This document shows, one piece after another, positions 8,910-17,277 of a DNA stretch of 55,348 nucleotides. The stretch's first letter is position 1, and each line of letters begins with the position of its first letter. Source of the DNA: JBKEDS01 sp047975545 (lineage in GTDB: Bacteria > Bacteroidota > Bacteroidia > Flavobacteriales > Flavobacteriaceae); contig JBKEDS010000059.1 of NCBI GenBank assembly GCA_047975545.1, positions 1 to 55,348 of the forward strand, read 5' to 3'. The position numbers and the translations under genes were made by a program. The notes under the pieces were generated by a model, which ran no database searches, was not told the origin of the DNA, and saw nothing but the letters and a program-made list of their open reading frames with translations.

Positions 8910-10634
8910 ATGAAAAAATTAGTTATAATTACCATAATAGCCTTTTCGGCTTGCGATATCGATCGTTTGCCTTATGGCTCGATGGATTCAGGAAGTATTT
9001 CAGCAGACCCGGACGCGTCATTGGAGTCCTTGCTAAACGGTATGTATGCCCAATTAAAATCATGGTCGGATCCTATGCACCGTTGTGGCGAATATGCGGG
9101 CGATAACATGATGATAAGAGGCTCGTCTACCGATGCTTTTTATGAATTTATTTCATTCGCCCGTACGCCCAATAATTATAGGCTTACCCAGTTTTGGAAT
9201 TCAGCATACAAGGCTGTTGCGCAAGCATCTAACATTATAAATATGATTGAAGAAGGCCAAAGCGACGATGTAGATAGTAAACTTGGCGAATGCTATTACG
9301 TAAGAGGGCTAATGTACTTTTACCTTTGTCGTGCTTACGGGCGTCCATACTATCAAAACCCGGAAACCAATCTTGGCGTGCCAATTGTTAACGGCACCCC
9401 AGAGGATGTTATTAACTTGGAACTTCCGGATCGTTCTACCGTTAAGGAAACTTACGAACAAGTAATAAACGATTTGAAAAAAGCCGAGGAATTACTTACC
9501 GTTGACCGAGGCCCCATATTCGCATCAAAAGAAGCCGCCCAAGCCATGCTTTCCCGAGTTTATCTATACATGAGCGGTACTTACGAATCGCCCAATACCG
9601 AGTATGCGCAACTTGCCGTGGATTATGCCAATGAAGTAATCAATTCACCCAAATACAGTTTGTTGTCCCGCGACCAATTTATGCTGTACAACACCTTTAC
9701 GCCCGAAAACAACGCAGAAACTATATTCGCCATTAAACGCGTGGCTTCGGAATATTCCGGTTACGACCATTACTATGGTGTTGGCGGTATGTATGCCAAT
9801 ATAGGCGGTATGGGCTGGGGCGAAATGTACGCCAGCGCAAAATATATCGATTTGCTTAACGAAACGGGGCGTAACGATTGGCGTCCCGATAGCTACAATA
9901 TGGTCGATGCCCGAGCAGCATTTATCGAGCCTACCTATGTGGAAAATGCTTCAGGGGAATATACCGAAGTATTCCGTTTTATTAAAGAACAGGACAATGT
10001 ACTTAACTATGTTCAGGCAGAAATAATCCGTAACGGAAGCAATACAACTTTTGAAGAAACAGAAAATGCAGGAACAGCAGATGAAGTAACATACACCTAC
10101 ACATTAACCGCCATAGACGAAAGCCAGGAAACCTATTCTGTAGATTATAAGGGTAATACCTATACGGGAATGTTGGATTATTATATCAAACTAAACAGGG
10201 TGTATCCGCAGTTTTATATAACAAAATGCTCGCGTGAAGGTGAAGATTCCCATTTACATTCGCCATTAATTAGTAAGTTGGGCGAGGTTTACCTAAACCG
10301 TGCCGAAGCCTATGCTAAACTTGAAAATTACGGCGCTGCATTAACCGACTTGAACACCATAAGGGAGCGTTCTATCGTTGGCGGCGGATATAGCGATTTG
10401 GACGCCACCAACGCCAGTGAGCGTATCGATAAAGAACGCCAGTTGGAATTGGCTTACCAAGCCGAGCGTAGTTACGATGTGTTCCGTAATGGCGGGGAGC
10501 TTACGCGCCATTACCCGGGACCGCATAATCAAACCGAGGATATTCCCGCAACCGATTTTCGTGTAGTGTACTATATTCCGCAGGATGCCATTAATTCGTA
10601 CCCGGGAACATTAACCCAAAACCCAACGCAGTAG
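8910..10634 (+). CDS. SusD/RagB-family surface glycan-binding lipoprotein
   Basis: This is the surface lid of the SusC transporter and captures the glycan. The 574-aa protein has a short lipoprotein signal with lipid-accepting Cys15 (AFSACDID). SusD-type TPR helices follow, including FWNSAYKAVAQASNIINMI, the YYVRGLMYFYLCRAYG segment and the C-terminal block LGEVYLNRAEAYAKL ... LNTIRERS ... IDKERQLELAYQAERSYD. It starts 12 nt after susC and is followed 18 nt later by a strong hairpin terminator, which marks the main end of the susCD transcript. Confidence 0.96.
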   Translation: MKKLVIITIIAFSACDIDRLPYGSMDSGSISADPDASLESLLNGMYAQLKSWSDPMHRCGEYAGDNMMIRGSSTDAFYEFISFARTPNNYRLTQFWNSAYKAVAQASNIINMIEEGQSDDVDSKLGECYYVRGLMYFYLCRAYGRPYYQNPETNLGVPIVNGTPEDVINLELPDRSTVKETYEQVINDLKKAEELLTVDRGPIFASKEAAQAMLSRVYLYMSGTYESPNTEYAQLAVDYANEVINSPKYSLLSRDQFMLYNTFTPENNAETIFAIKRVASEYSGYDHYYGVGGMYANIGGMGWGEMYASAKYIDLLNETGRNDWRPDSYNMVDARAAFIEPTYVENASGEYTEVFRFIKEQDNVLNYVQAEIIRNGSNTTFEETENAGTADEVTYTYTLTAIDESQETYSVDYKGNTYTGMLDYYIKLNRVYPQFYITKCSREGEDSHLHSPLISKLGEVYLNRAEAYAKLENYGAALTDLNTIRERSIVGGGYSDLDATNASERIDKERQLELAYQAERSYDVFRNGGELTRHYPGPHNQTEDIPATDFRVVYYIPQDAINSYPGTLTQNPTQ

Positions 10635-10652
10635 TAACAAGCGAAAAACAAT

Positions 10653-10688
10653 AAAAGGGCAAGATAAACACTTATCTTGCCCTTTTTT
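10653..10688 (+). terminator. Rho-independent terminator after susD
   Basis: Arms AAAAGGGCAAGATAA (10653-10667) and TTATCTTGCCCTTTT (10672-10686) pair perfectly around a 4-nt loop and end in six T. It separates susCD from the DUF3472 gene that begins 24 nt later, so that gene depends on read-through or its own promoter. Confidence 0.9.
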
Positions 10689-10711
10689 AACCAAAACCAA
10701 CCAAGAATAGC

Positions 10712-12047
10712 ATGAACCATATCTTTTAAAACCCTTCTTTTTTTAGGAATTATTTTCATAAATACATCGTGTAAAAACACCCCTAATTCCGTAAGCGCAG
10801 AAGAACCAAAAATACATAGGGATTCCCTAACCATAGCAATACCCTGTCAAGGCAACAGTTGGGTGGCAAACAATGCTTCCGCAACGCAATCGGTAATTAC
10901 ACCAAACGGTATTGAAAACTGGAACAATCCCGAAAACAAGATACGAACCTACTTTTACGCCAAAAAAACAGGAAAAATACAAGTAGGGCTTAATGCTAAA
11001 TTTGAAAGCGAAACAAGCCTAAAAATAACACTGGGGGCGGAAAGTAAAACCATTACGTTCAAAATTTCCGAAACTATTGAAAAACAAATTATCGGAACAT
11101 TCAACATAAATGCCGTAGGCTACCATTATATAGAAATCGAAGGGGTGAAAACATCGAGCAACACGTTTGGCAACATTAGCCATGTGCTGTTGGGCGATGC
11201 CTCATGGACTTCCGATATACATTATATCGAAAAAGACTGGTTTTACTGGGGCCGCCGGGGGCCATCCGTTCACTTAGGCTACAAACAACCCGAAGGTAAA
11301 AACGTAAAATGGTTTTATAACGAAGTAACCGTAACCGAGGGCAACGACGTAATAGGCTCGTACTTTATGGCCAATGGCTTTTCCTATGGCTATTTTGGTA
11401 TGCAGGTAAACTCTGCAACCGAGCGCCGTATCCTATTTTCGGTGTGGAGCGCCTTCGATACCCAAGACCCAAAACAAATTCCCGCCGAATATACCGTAGA
11501 TGTGCTGGGAAGTGGCAAAAACGTTCATGTAGGCTTGTTCGGAAACGAAGGCTCGGGAGCGCAAACCTATTTGGTGTACAATTGGAAACCCAACACCGCC
11601 TATAAATTTTTATTAAAAGGCGAATCGAATATTGAAGGAACCATAGATTACACCGCATACTTTTTTGCGCCCGAAGTAGGCCAATGGCAGCTTATAGCAA
11701 GTCTGCGTCGTCCGAAAAGCACCAAAACCCACGTAGAGAACATGTACTCGTTTTTGGAAAATTTCGATACCAAAACAGGCAATGTCGAGCGTGAGGTAAA
11801 CTTTGGCAACCAGTGGGCCTATACTACGGACGGCAATTGGGTCGAGCTAACCAAAGCCAAATACACCGCCGACAATACGGCCAGGCAAGGCGTGCGGTTG
11901 GATTACGACGGGGGCGCCAACGGTAATAGCTTTTATTTAAGGAATTGCGGCTTTTTCAGCAACAATAAAAACTTTAATATCGAGGTAGGCCGAACAGCCA
12001 ATGGTACGCCGCCGGATATAGACTTTGCTAAATTGCAGGTACCATAA
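10712..12047 (+). CDS. DUF5077/DUF3472-domain lipoprotein with an apparent +1 frameshift after codon 5
   Basis: The open frame from GTG 10863 gives 394 aa. Its N-terminus resembles DUF5077, and the rest (from about SVHLGYKQPEG) resembles DUF3472, a beta-rich domain found in many PULs without a settled function. The same frame continues upstream to 10716 and encodes a convincing lipoprotein signal (TLLFLGIIFINTSCKN), but it has no ATG. ATG 10712 lies in another frame and reads MNHIF then TAA (10727-10729). Skipping one T in the run 10724-10727 joins the two into MNHIFKTLLFLGIIF. The start is therefore either a real or sequencing indel, or a shifty-stop site. Without the shift the protein would lose its export signal. 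The PUL context suggests surface glycan binding or hydrolysis. Confidence 0.7.
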
Positions 12048-12376
12048 AATTGCGTTTTTGAAATTATTAAGATGAAACATAAAAAATAGCCAACAAAAAC
12101 GTAAGGTGTCCTTTCTTTTAACGACAAAAAACCGTTGAGGTTTACATAAAGTGAAGTGTTGATAAAGTGATAAAAAGTGGTTTAAAGAAAGTTAAAGGCT
12201 AATTAACGCATGGAAAACGTAATATATCGATAAAAAAAACGTTAATTTGTTTGGAAGTTTTAAATTTGGCGAAAGTTTCTAAAAAAATTCAATAAATAAA
12301 AAAGAAATAAAAAGGGGAGCAAGGTATTACATTTAAATAAGAGAGAATAAGTTATAAATTTTACCTTGTCTTTATC
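12048..12376. other. AT-rich non-coding spacer
   Basis: No ORF with gene-like features was found between the DUF3472 gene and the terminator at 12377. A few AAAGTGA-like words recur near 12147-12180, without a regular period. Confidence 0.5.
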
Positions 12377-12410
12377 AAGGGCCTTTACTGGCAACAGTAA
12401 GGGCTTTTTT
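12377..12410 (+). terminator. Rho-independent terminator
   Basis: GGGCCTTTACTG (12379-12390), loop GCAA, CAGTAAGGGCTT (12395-12406) form a 12-bp stem with three G-T pairs and a T-tract. It lies about 330 nt after the DUF3472 gene, so that transcript would carry a long 3' UTR. It also insulates the downstream cytochrome gene. Confidence 0.75.
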
Positions 12411-12487
12411 GTATTAAAAAAATAGCTGTAAAAGCCCGATATAAATCAAATTTAAGTACATTTAGCACTTGGTAAAATGCTTTAATT

Positions 12488-14761
12488 TTGAATAATCGTA
12501 ACGGTTTGGTTTTCTTTAACTTAAATAAAATAAGTTCAATTTTTGTTTTATTGGTATGGCTGTGTTCCTGCAAGGACGAACCCAAGTACCAAGCCGTAAC
12601 CAACCATGCCGACGGTGTATTTTTATCGGCTGCCGAAATACCCGACAATCATTTTCTGGGCGATAATAATTGTAAAGAATGCCATCAAGACGAGTTTAAC
12701 GATTGGCAGGGCTCGCACCACGATAAGGCCATGCAAATAGCCGACAGTACTTCGGTTTTGGCTTATTTTAACGGCGAAACTTTTACCAACCAAGAAGTAA
12801 CCTCCCGTTTTTTTAAAAAGGATGGCAGCTATTATGTTAATACCGAAGGACCGGATGGCACTTATCAGGATTTTAAAATTGTTTATACCTTTGGCATAAC
12901 GCCCTTGCAGCAGTACATTGTTCAGTTTCCCGATGGCGCTTACCAATGTTTAAGCACGGCTTGGGACTCGGTTAAAAACAAATGGTTTAGCCTATATCCC
13001 GATTTTAGGGTCGTACATGCCGAGTGGCTGCACTGGACCAAAAAAGGCCTTAATTGGAATACCATGTGCGCCGATTGCCACTCGACCAACGTACGCAAAA
13101 ACTACGATTTTAAAACCGATAGCTACAACACCAAATACGCTATAATTAACGTAAGCTGCGAAGCATGCCATGGCCCGGGAAAACAACATGTTGACGATGT
13201 TAAACGATTAGGAAGCAACTACCAAGCCACCGGAACCATGCAAATGACCTTGGATACCAAGCCCAAGGAACTGGTCGATGCCTGCGCCCGCTGCCATGCC
13301 CGACGCGAACAGTTTACCAAAACCTTTAATTATGAAGGCACGTTTTTGGACCATTATTTTCCGCATTTAATCGTTGAGCCCCAATATTACCCCGATGGTC
13401 AAATTTTGGATGAGGATTATGTTTACACCTCCTTCACCCAAAGCAAAATGTACAAAAACGATATAACGTGTAATAACTGCCATAATTCGCATTCGTTAAA
13501 GTTGAAGTTCGAAGGCAATAAACTATGCACGCAATGCCATGTTCCGGCAACCTACGATACACCTGCCCACCACAAACACCCTATGGATACCGAAAGCGCC
13601 GCCTGTATTAATTGCCACATGCCCGGGCGTTATTATATGGGCAACGACTTTAGGCGCGACCACAGTTTTAGGGTGCCGCGCCCCGACCAGAGCTTAAAAT
13701 ACGGTACGCCAAATGCCTGTACGGGCTGCCATACCGATAAAGATAACCAATGGGCTTGGCAATCGTTTAAATCGCTTTACGGAGCGGTCGATTCCCTTCA
13801 TTTTTCCGATAAGCTCATTCCCGGCGTTATTGGCGAAGCGCACGCCGATGCTGGATTGCTGGAATTAATACAAGATAAAACCGAGGCGCCAACAGTACGC
13901 GCTTCGGCGGTACGTGCCTTGTCGTTTTATAACATACAACGGGATATCGACAAGTACCTAACTTGGTTAAACGACGATTCGCCCATGGTACGTGCCGCAA
14001 GTATCGATGCCCTAAGCGATATTAACAATGCCGATTACGTAAACTATTTTTATCCGTTGTTAAACGACCCCAAGCGTACCGTTAGGGTAAAAACGTTTTA
14101 TGCTTTGGCAAACGTAAACGAAATGCAAGTGCCCCAGCAGTATAAGGAGTCGTACAGTAAGGTGAAGCAGGAATTTTTCGATTATTTAACAATTAATGCC
14201 GATTTTGTTGGTGGTTTGGCAAAAAAGGCAAATTACAATATAAAAAAAGGTAATTTAAGTGAAGCCATTATGCTTTACGAAAAAGCCTTGGAAATTGATA
14301 ATCTCGATAACCGTTTGCGGGTAACCCTTTCCAATTTGTACTATAACATTGGCGACCAAGGTAATGCCGAAAAAATGTTCAAGGAAATTGAAGAGCGTGA
14401 ACCCGATTACGGCCCGGCTTACTATTCGTTGGCCTTGTTATATGCCGAACAGAACAGAACAGAGGAGGCTATTGCCCAATTGCAACAGGCCATAAGCAAA
14501 ATGCCGGAAAACATACGGGCATATTACAATTTAAGTTTGCTTTACGATAAAATAGGAAACCATAAAAATGCCGAAGCAACCTTGATAAAAGGCTTAAAGA
14601 TTGATGCCGCTAACGAAAGTTTACTGTACGCATTGGCATACCATTATTCGCAACGCAACCAAACGGAAAAAGCCCGTAACATAGCAAAACGTTTGGTACG
14701 GCTTTATCCCAACAATACCGAGTACACGGCGCTTTTAAGGCAGTTGGGTGCGGAAAAGTAA
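12488..14761 (+). CDS. Octaheme c-type cytochrome lipoprotein with HEAT and TPR repeats
   Basis: This is a periplasm-facing multiheme electron-transfer protein. A lipoprotein signal ends at Cys28 (LLVWLCSCKD). Eight CxxCH haem sites are visible: CKECH 62, CADCH 194, CEACH 224, CARCH 266, CNNCH 328, CTQCH 347, CINCH 373 and CTGCH 411, as in cytochrome c554-like families. HEAT-like helices follow (VRASAVRALS, VRAASIDALS, VRVKTFYALA, about 455-540), then TPRs to the end of 757 aa. The start is taken as TTG 12488, because an in-frame TAA lies at 12473 and there is no in-frame ATG before the signal peptide. The redox partner is unknown. A weak promoter-like TACATTTA lies at 12457. Confidence 0.88.
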   Translation: MNNRNGLVFFNLNKISSIFVLLVWLCSCKDEPKYQAVTNHADGVFLSAAEIPDNHFLGDNNCKECHQDEFNDWQGSHHDKAMQIADSTSVLAYFNGETFTNQEVTSRFFKKDGSYYVNTEGPDGTYQDFKIVYTFGITPLQQYIVQFPDGAYQCLSTAWDSVKNKWFSLYPDFRVVHAEWLHWTKKGLNWNTMCADCHSTNVRKNYDFKTDSYNTKYAIINVSCEACHGPGKQHVDDVKRLGSNYQATGTMQMTLDTKPKELVDACARCHARREQFTKTFNYEGTFLDHYFPHLIVEPQYYPDGQILDEDYVYTSFTQSKMYKNDITCNNCHNSHSLKLKFEGNKLCTQCHVPATYDTPAHHKHPMDTESAACINCHMPGRYYMGNDFRRDHSFRVPRPDQSLKYGTPNACTGCHTDKDNQWAWQSFKSLYGAVDSLHFSDKLIPGVIGEAHADAGLLELIQDKTEAPTVRASAVRALSFYNIQRDIDKYLTWLNDDSPMVRAASIDALSDINNADYVNYFYPLLNDPKRTVRVKTFYALANVNEMQVPQQYKESYSKVKQEFFDYLTINADFVGGLAKKANYNIKKGNLSEAIMLYEKALEIDNLDNRLRVTLSNLYYNIGDQGNAEKMFKEIEEREPDYGPAYYSLALLYAEQNRTEEAIAQLQQAISKMPENIRAYYNLSLLYDKIGNHKNAEATLIKGLKIDAANESLLYALAYHYSQRNQTEKARNIAKRLVRLYPNNTEYTALLRQLGAEK

Positions 14762-14784
14762 TATTTTGAAGCGAAGTGTAAATA

Positions 14785-16026
14785 TTAGCTTTGCGTTATG
14801 TTACTCGGCAATTCAAAAATTTCCAAACCAAAGTACGGTAGGGCAGCGATAAGGTGGTCAAAAATATCGGCCATGATGTATTCGTAGTTTTCCCAACGTT
14901 TGTCGCTGCTAAAGGCATAAATTTCCAAGGGAATGCCTTGTGTGGTTGGTGCCAGTTGCCGGGCCATAATCATCATATCCTTATTAATGGCCGAATGGTG
15001 ATTAAGGTAGGCATCAATATATTTCCTAAAAACCCCGAGATTGGTCAGGTTTCTGCCGTTAAGCAAAATAGACTTATTAATATTATGGCCGTCGTTGTAG
15101 GCTTTAATATCGGCTTGTCGGGTTTCTAAATAAGTGGTTATAAGTTGAATGTTTTTCAGCTTTTCAACTTCGGTATCGGTTAAATATTTAACACCGCTTT
15201 GTTTTATGTAAAGCGCCCGTTTTATGCGCCTGCCGGACGAGTTGGCCATACCCCGCCAGTTTTTAAACGAATCGGATATTAGGGCGTATGTGGGAATGGT
15301 GGTTATGGTCTTGTCGAAATTTTGCACCTTAACGGTAGCCAGGCTAATTTCGGTAACATCGCCATCGGCACCGTATTTTTCAAAGGTAATCCAATCGCCA
15401 ATGCGTACCATGTCGTTAATGGAAACCTGTATGCTGGCCACAAAACCCAAAATAGTATCGCGAAACACCAAGATAATAACTGCCGAAGCAGCACCCAAGC
15501 CCGTAACGAATTTTATAAACGGAATTCCGGTTATAATGGCAAAGGCCGAAAAAATGCCCAATATCCAAGCAAATATCATAAATACCTGGATGTAGCTGTC
15601 TACGGGCTTGTCCTTAAACCGTGGGCGGGTTTTTAAATAATCTTTTATAGCGTGCAGCAAACTGCGCACAATCCATAAGGTTAAAACAATGGCAAATACT
15701 TTTTGTACCAGTTCGGCCATGTTTTCAAAGGCGGGAAAATCGAAAAACACGACGGGCGTAAATTCCAATGTAATAAGCAAAGGGATAATATGTGCAATGT
15801 TCCTGGGGACTTTATTGGAAATAAGCAAATCGTCGAAATTGGTTTTCGACTGCGATGCAAATTGCGAAAACAGCCCAATGAGCAGTTTTCTAATAATAAA
15901 ATCGATAATAAAAACGCCAATAAGTACCGCAATAAGCAGCAATACCATATTGAGGTATTCGGCTGCGGTTTCGCTTATCCCCAAGCTAATGGCGTAATCG
16001 TAAATAAAACACCTAATGTTGTCCAT
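14785..16026 (-). CDS. MscS-family mechanosensitive ion channel (YbdG-like)
   Basis: This inner-membrane channel of the small-conductance mechanosensitive family protects against hypo-osmotic shock. The 413-aa protein has several N-terminal TM helices (MVLLLIAVLIGVFIIDFI; VFMIFAWILGIFSAFAIITG). The pore helix/beta-domain signature follows (TGLGAASAVIILVFRDTILGF, then VSINDMVRIGDWITF and VTEISLATVKVQNFD). A soluble C-terminal domain of about 150 aa fits the longer YbdG subgroup rather than minimal MscS. Its first codon overlaps the stop of the upstream DUF3817 gene, so the two are one transcript. It converges with the cytochrome gene over a 23-nt gap. Confidence 0.9.
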   Translation of the reverse strand: MDNIRCFIYDYAISLGISETAAEYLNMVLLLIAVLIGVFIIDFIIRKLLIGLFSQFASQSKTNFDDLLISNKVPRNIAHIIPLLITLEFTPVVFFDFPAFENMAELVQKVFAIVLTLWIVRSLLHAIKDYLKTRPRFKDKPVDSYIQVFMIFAWILGIFSAFAIITGIPFIKFVTGLGAASAVIILVFRDTILGFVASIQVSINDMVRIGDWITFEKYGADGDVTEISLATVKVQNFDKTITTIPTYALISDSFKNWRGMANSSGRRIKRALYIKQSGVKYLTDTEVEKLKNIQLITTYLETRQADIKAYNDGHNINKSILLNGRNLTNLGVFRKYIDAYLNHHSAINKDMMIMARQLAPTTQGIPLEIYAFSSDKRWENYEYIMADIFDHLIAALPYFGLEIFELPSNITQS

Positions 16027-16316
16027 TAAACGGAGGGCTTAAGATATTTTTTTTCAACATAAAACGTTCCGAAAGGAATAATGGAAGCCAGTAAAATAAA
16101 GGCAAATTCTTTGCCGGTCCATTTCATTTCGGGTTTTATCATAAAAGCCAAAATAACATAGCCAATAAACAGTAAGCCGTGCGGCATGCCAAGCAGTTTT
16201 ACATAAGTAGGGTCCTGCATAATGTATTTAATGGGCGTTGCAATAAACAGCAGTAAAATATACGAAATGCCTTCTAAAAGGGCTACAATTCTAAAAATAT
16301 TTAAAAACGAAAACAT
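16026..16316 (-). CDS. DUF3817 small membrane protein
   Basis: The 96-aa protein has three predicted TM stretches: FRIVALLEGISYILLLFIA, GMPHGLLFIGYVILAFMI and FAFILLASIIPFGTFYV. The pattern FRIVALLEGISY ... GMPHG ... IPFGTFYVEKK fits DUF3817 (YdzA-like), an uncharacterised inner-membrane family. It lies between a VTT-domain gene and the MscS channel in one leftward run and shares bases with the MscS start. The role is unknown. Confidence 0.75.
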   Translation of the reverse strand: MFSFLNIFRIVALLEGISYILLLFIATPIKYIMQDPTYVKLLGMPHGLLFIGYVILAFMIKPEMKWTGKEFAFILLASIIPFGTFYVEKKYLKPSV

Positions 16317-16361
16317 AGTTGAGGTTTTTTTGGGTGAAAAAATAATTTTTTAGGTGAAAAT

Positions 16362-16979
16362 TTAAAACACATGGAAAATAACCAGGCCATAAATTAAAAA
16401 CCGTAACAAGCGCAACGAACCGTAAAGCATTACGTTTTTAAACGGAAACGAAATAATGCCCGCGGCAAGGCAGGAAATAGAAAAGGGCAGGGGCAACAAG
16501 GCCCCCACAACAATTAAAAAGCCGCCCCATTTTCGGGAGTTTTTTAATTGTTTTTTCATCTTCACCTCCAAATAGGTGTGTATTTTGGGTATTTTGGTAA
16601 TAATATGCCCTATGTAATACGAAATTAATCCACCACAATACGACAAAAGCGCCAATATGCCAAGGTACAACCAAGGGGCGTGCATTTTGCCTGCCCATGC
16701 AATAAATATCTCTGGCGGTACAAGCCCCAATAAGGTTTCCGAAGCAAAAAAGAAAGCCAAAACCCCATAAACGGGCAAGGTTTTGGTAAGCTGTACCAAA
16801 GCACCGTTAATATCGAAAAAATGATTAACAATATAAACCGCAGCAACCACGACAATAATTAATGGAATGGCTTTTTTTACGGCCTGCCAAACAAAGCTAT
16901 AAAACCCCGTATAGCTGTAATACTGGTGCAATAACGCTAATCGCGATTTTTTTGTTTTGGTTTTTTGTTTGGGCTCCAT
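16362..16979 (-). CDS. VTT/SNARE-associated (DedA-like) membrane protein
   Basis: The 205-aa integral membrane protein starts with a basic tail (MEPKQKTKTKKSRL), followed by about five hydrophobic segments. The central block ETLLGLVPPEIFIAWAG ... YCGGLISYYIGHII resembles the VTT domain, whose members include lipid flippases of the DedA family. A basic stretch (KMKKQLKNSRKWGG) precedes the last two helices. It heads the leftward run and has a good promoter 26 nt upstream. The specific substrate is not predictable. Confidence 0.75.
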   Translation of the reverse strand: MEPKQKTKTKKSRLALLHQYYSYTGFYSFVWQAVKKAIPLIIVVVAAVYIVNHFFDINGALVQLTKTLPVYGVLAFFFASETLLGLVPPEIFIAWAGKMHAPWLYLGILALLSYCGGLISYYIGHIITKIPKIHTYLEVKMKKQLKNSRKWGGFLIVVGALLPLPFSISCLAAGIISFPFKNVMLYGSLRLLRFLIYGLVIFHVF

Positions 16980-17004
16980 TTAAAATTAGTGCAAAATAAA
17001 ACCG

Positions 17005-17012
17005 CAAATATA
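17005..17012 (-). promoter_or_regulatory. Candidate -7 promoter element for the leftward VTT-DUF3817-MscS run
   Basis: Read on the minus strand this is TATATTTG, a full TAnnTTTG match 25 nt before the VTT-domain gene's ATG (16979). No -33 TTG is obvious. Confidence 0.5.
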
Positions 17013-17149
17013 CTATTTGCGTTGGTTTTTTTGGGGCGAAAGGATGTTGTTAACAAAGATTTAATAGAATATTGACCGTAATAGCTAAAAAAATCGAGTA
17101 TGAAGCATAATTTCATCCTTCATTTTTAGTCAATTAAACCAAAAAACAT

Positions 17150-17157
17150 TACCTTTG
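17150..17157 (+). promoter_or_regulatory. Promoter -7 element of rpsA
   Basis: TACCTTTG is a full match, and its context (ACATTACCTTTGC) is identical over 13 bases to the pyrR promoter at 20961-20974. Transcription would begin around 17163, leaving a leader of about 115 nt before ATG 17278. Confidence 0.65.
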
Positions 17158-17175
17158 CACTCCTTTTAGCGAGTT

Positions 17176-17244
17176 GGGAAAGATAAAAGGGCGGAAAACC
17201 AAAACAATAATAACACTTTTGTGTGTTTAATCGTAAACTTTCCC
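17176..17244 (+). promoter_or_regulatory. Possible structured 5' leader of rpsA mRNA
   Basis: GGGAAAG (17176-17182) can pair with CTTTCCC (17238-17244), closing a roughly 55-nt AT-rich loop in the long rpsA leader. Ribosomal protein S1 is autoregulated through its leader in other bacteria. A similar role here is only an inference. Confidence 0.3.
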
Positions 17245-17277
17245 TAAACATACAAAATACAAAACTTTAATCAGCAC

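Noticed and set aside
10571..10834. Leftward 87-codon ORF over the susD end and terminator
   Set aside because: It crosses the terminator hairpin and susD coding sequence and has no domain. The opposite strand encodes the DUF3472 signal peptide.
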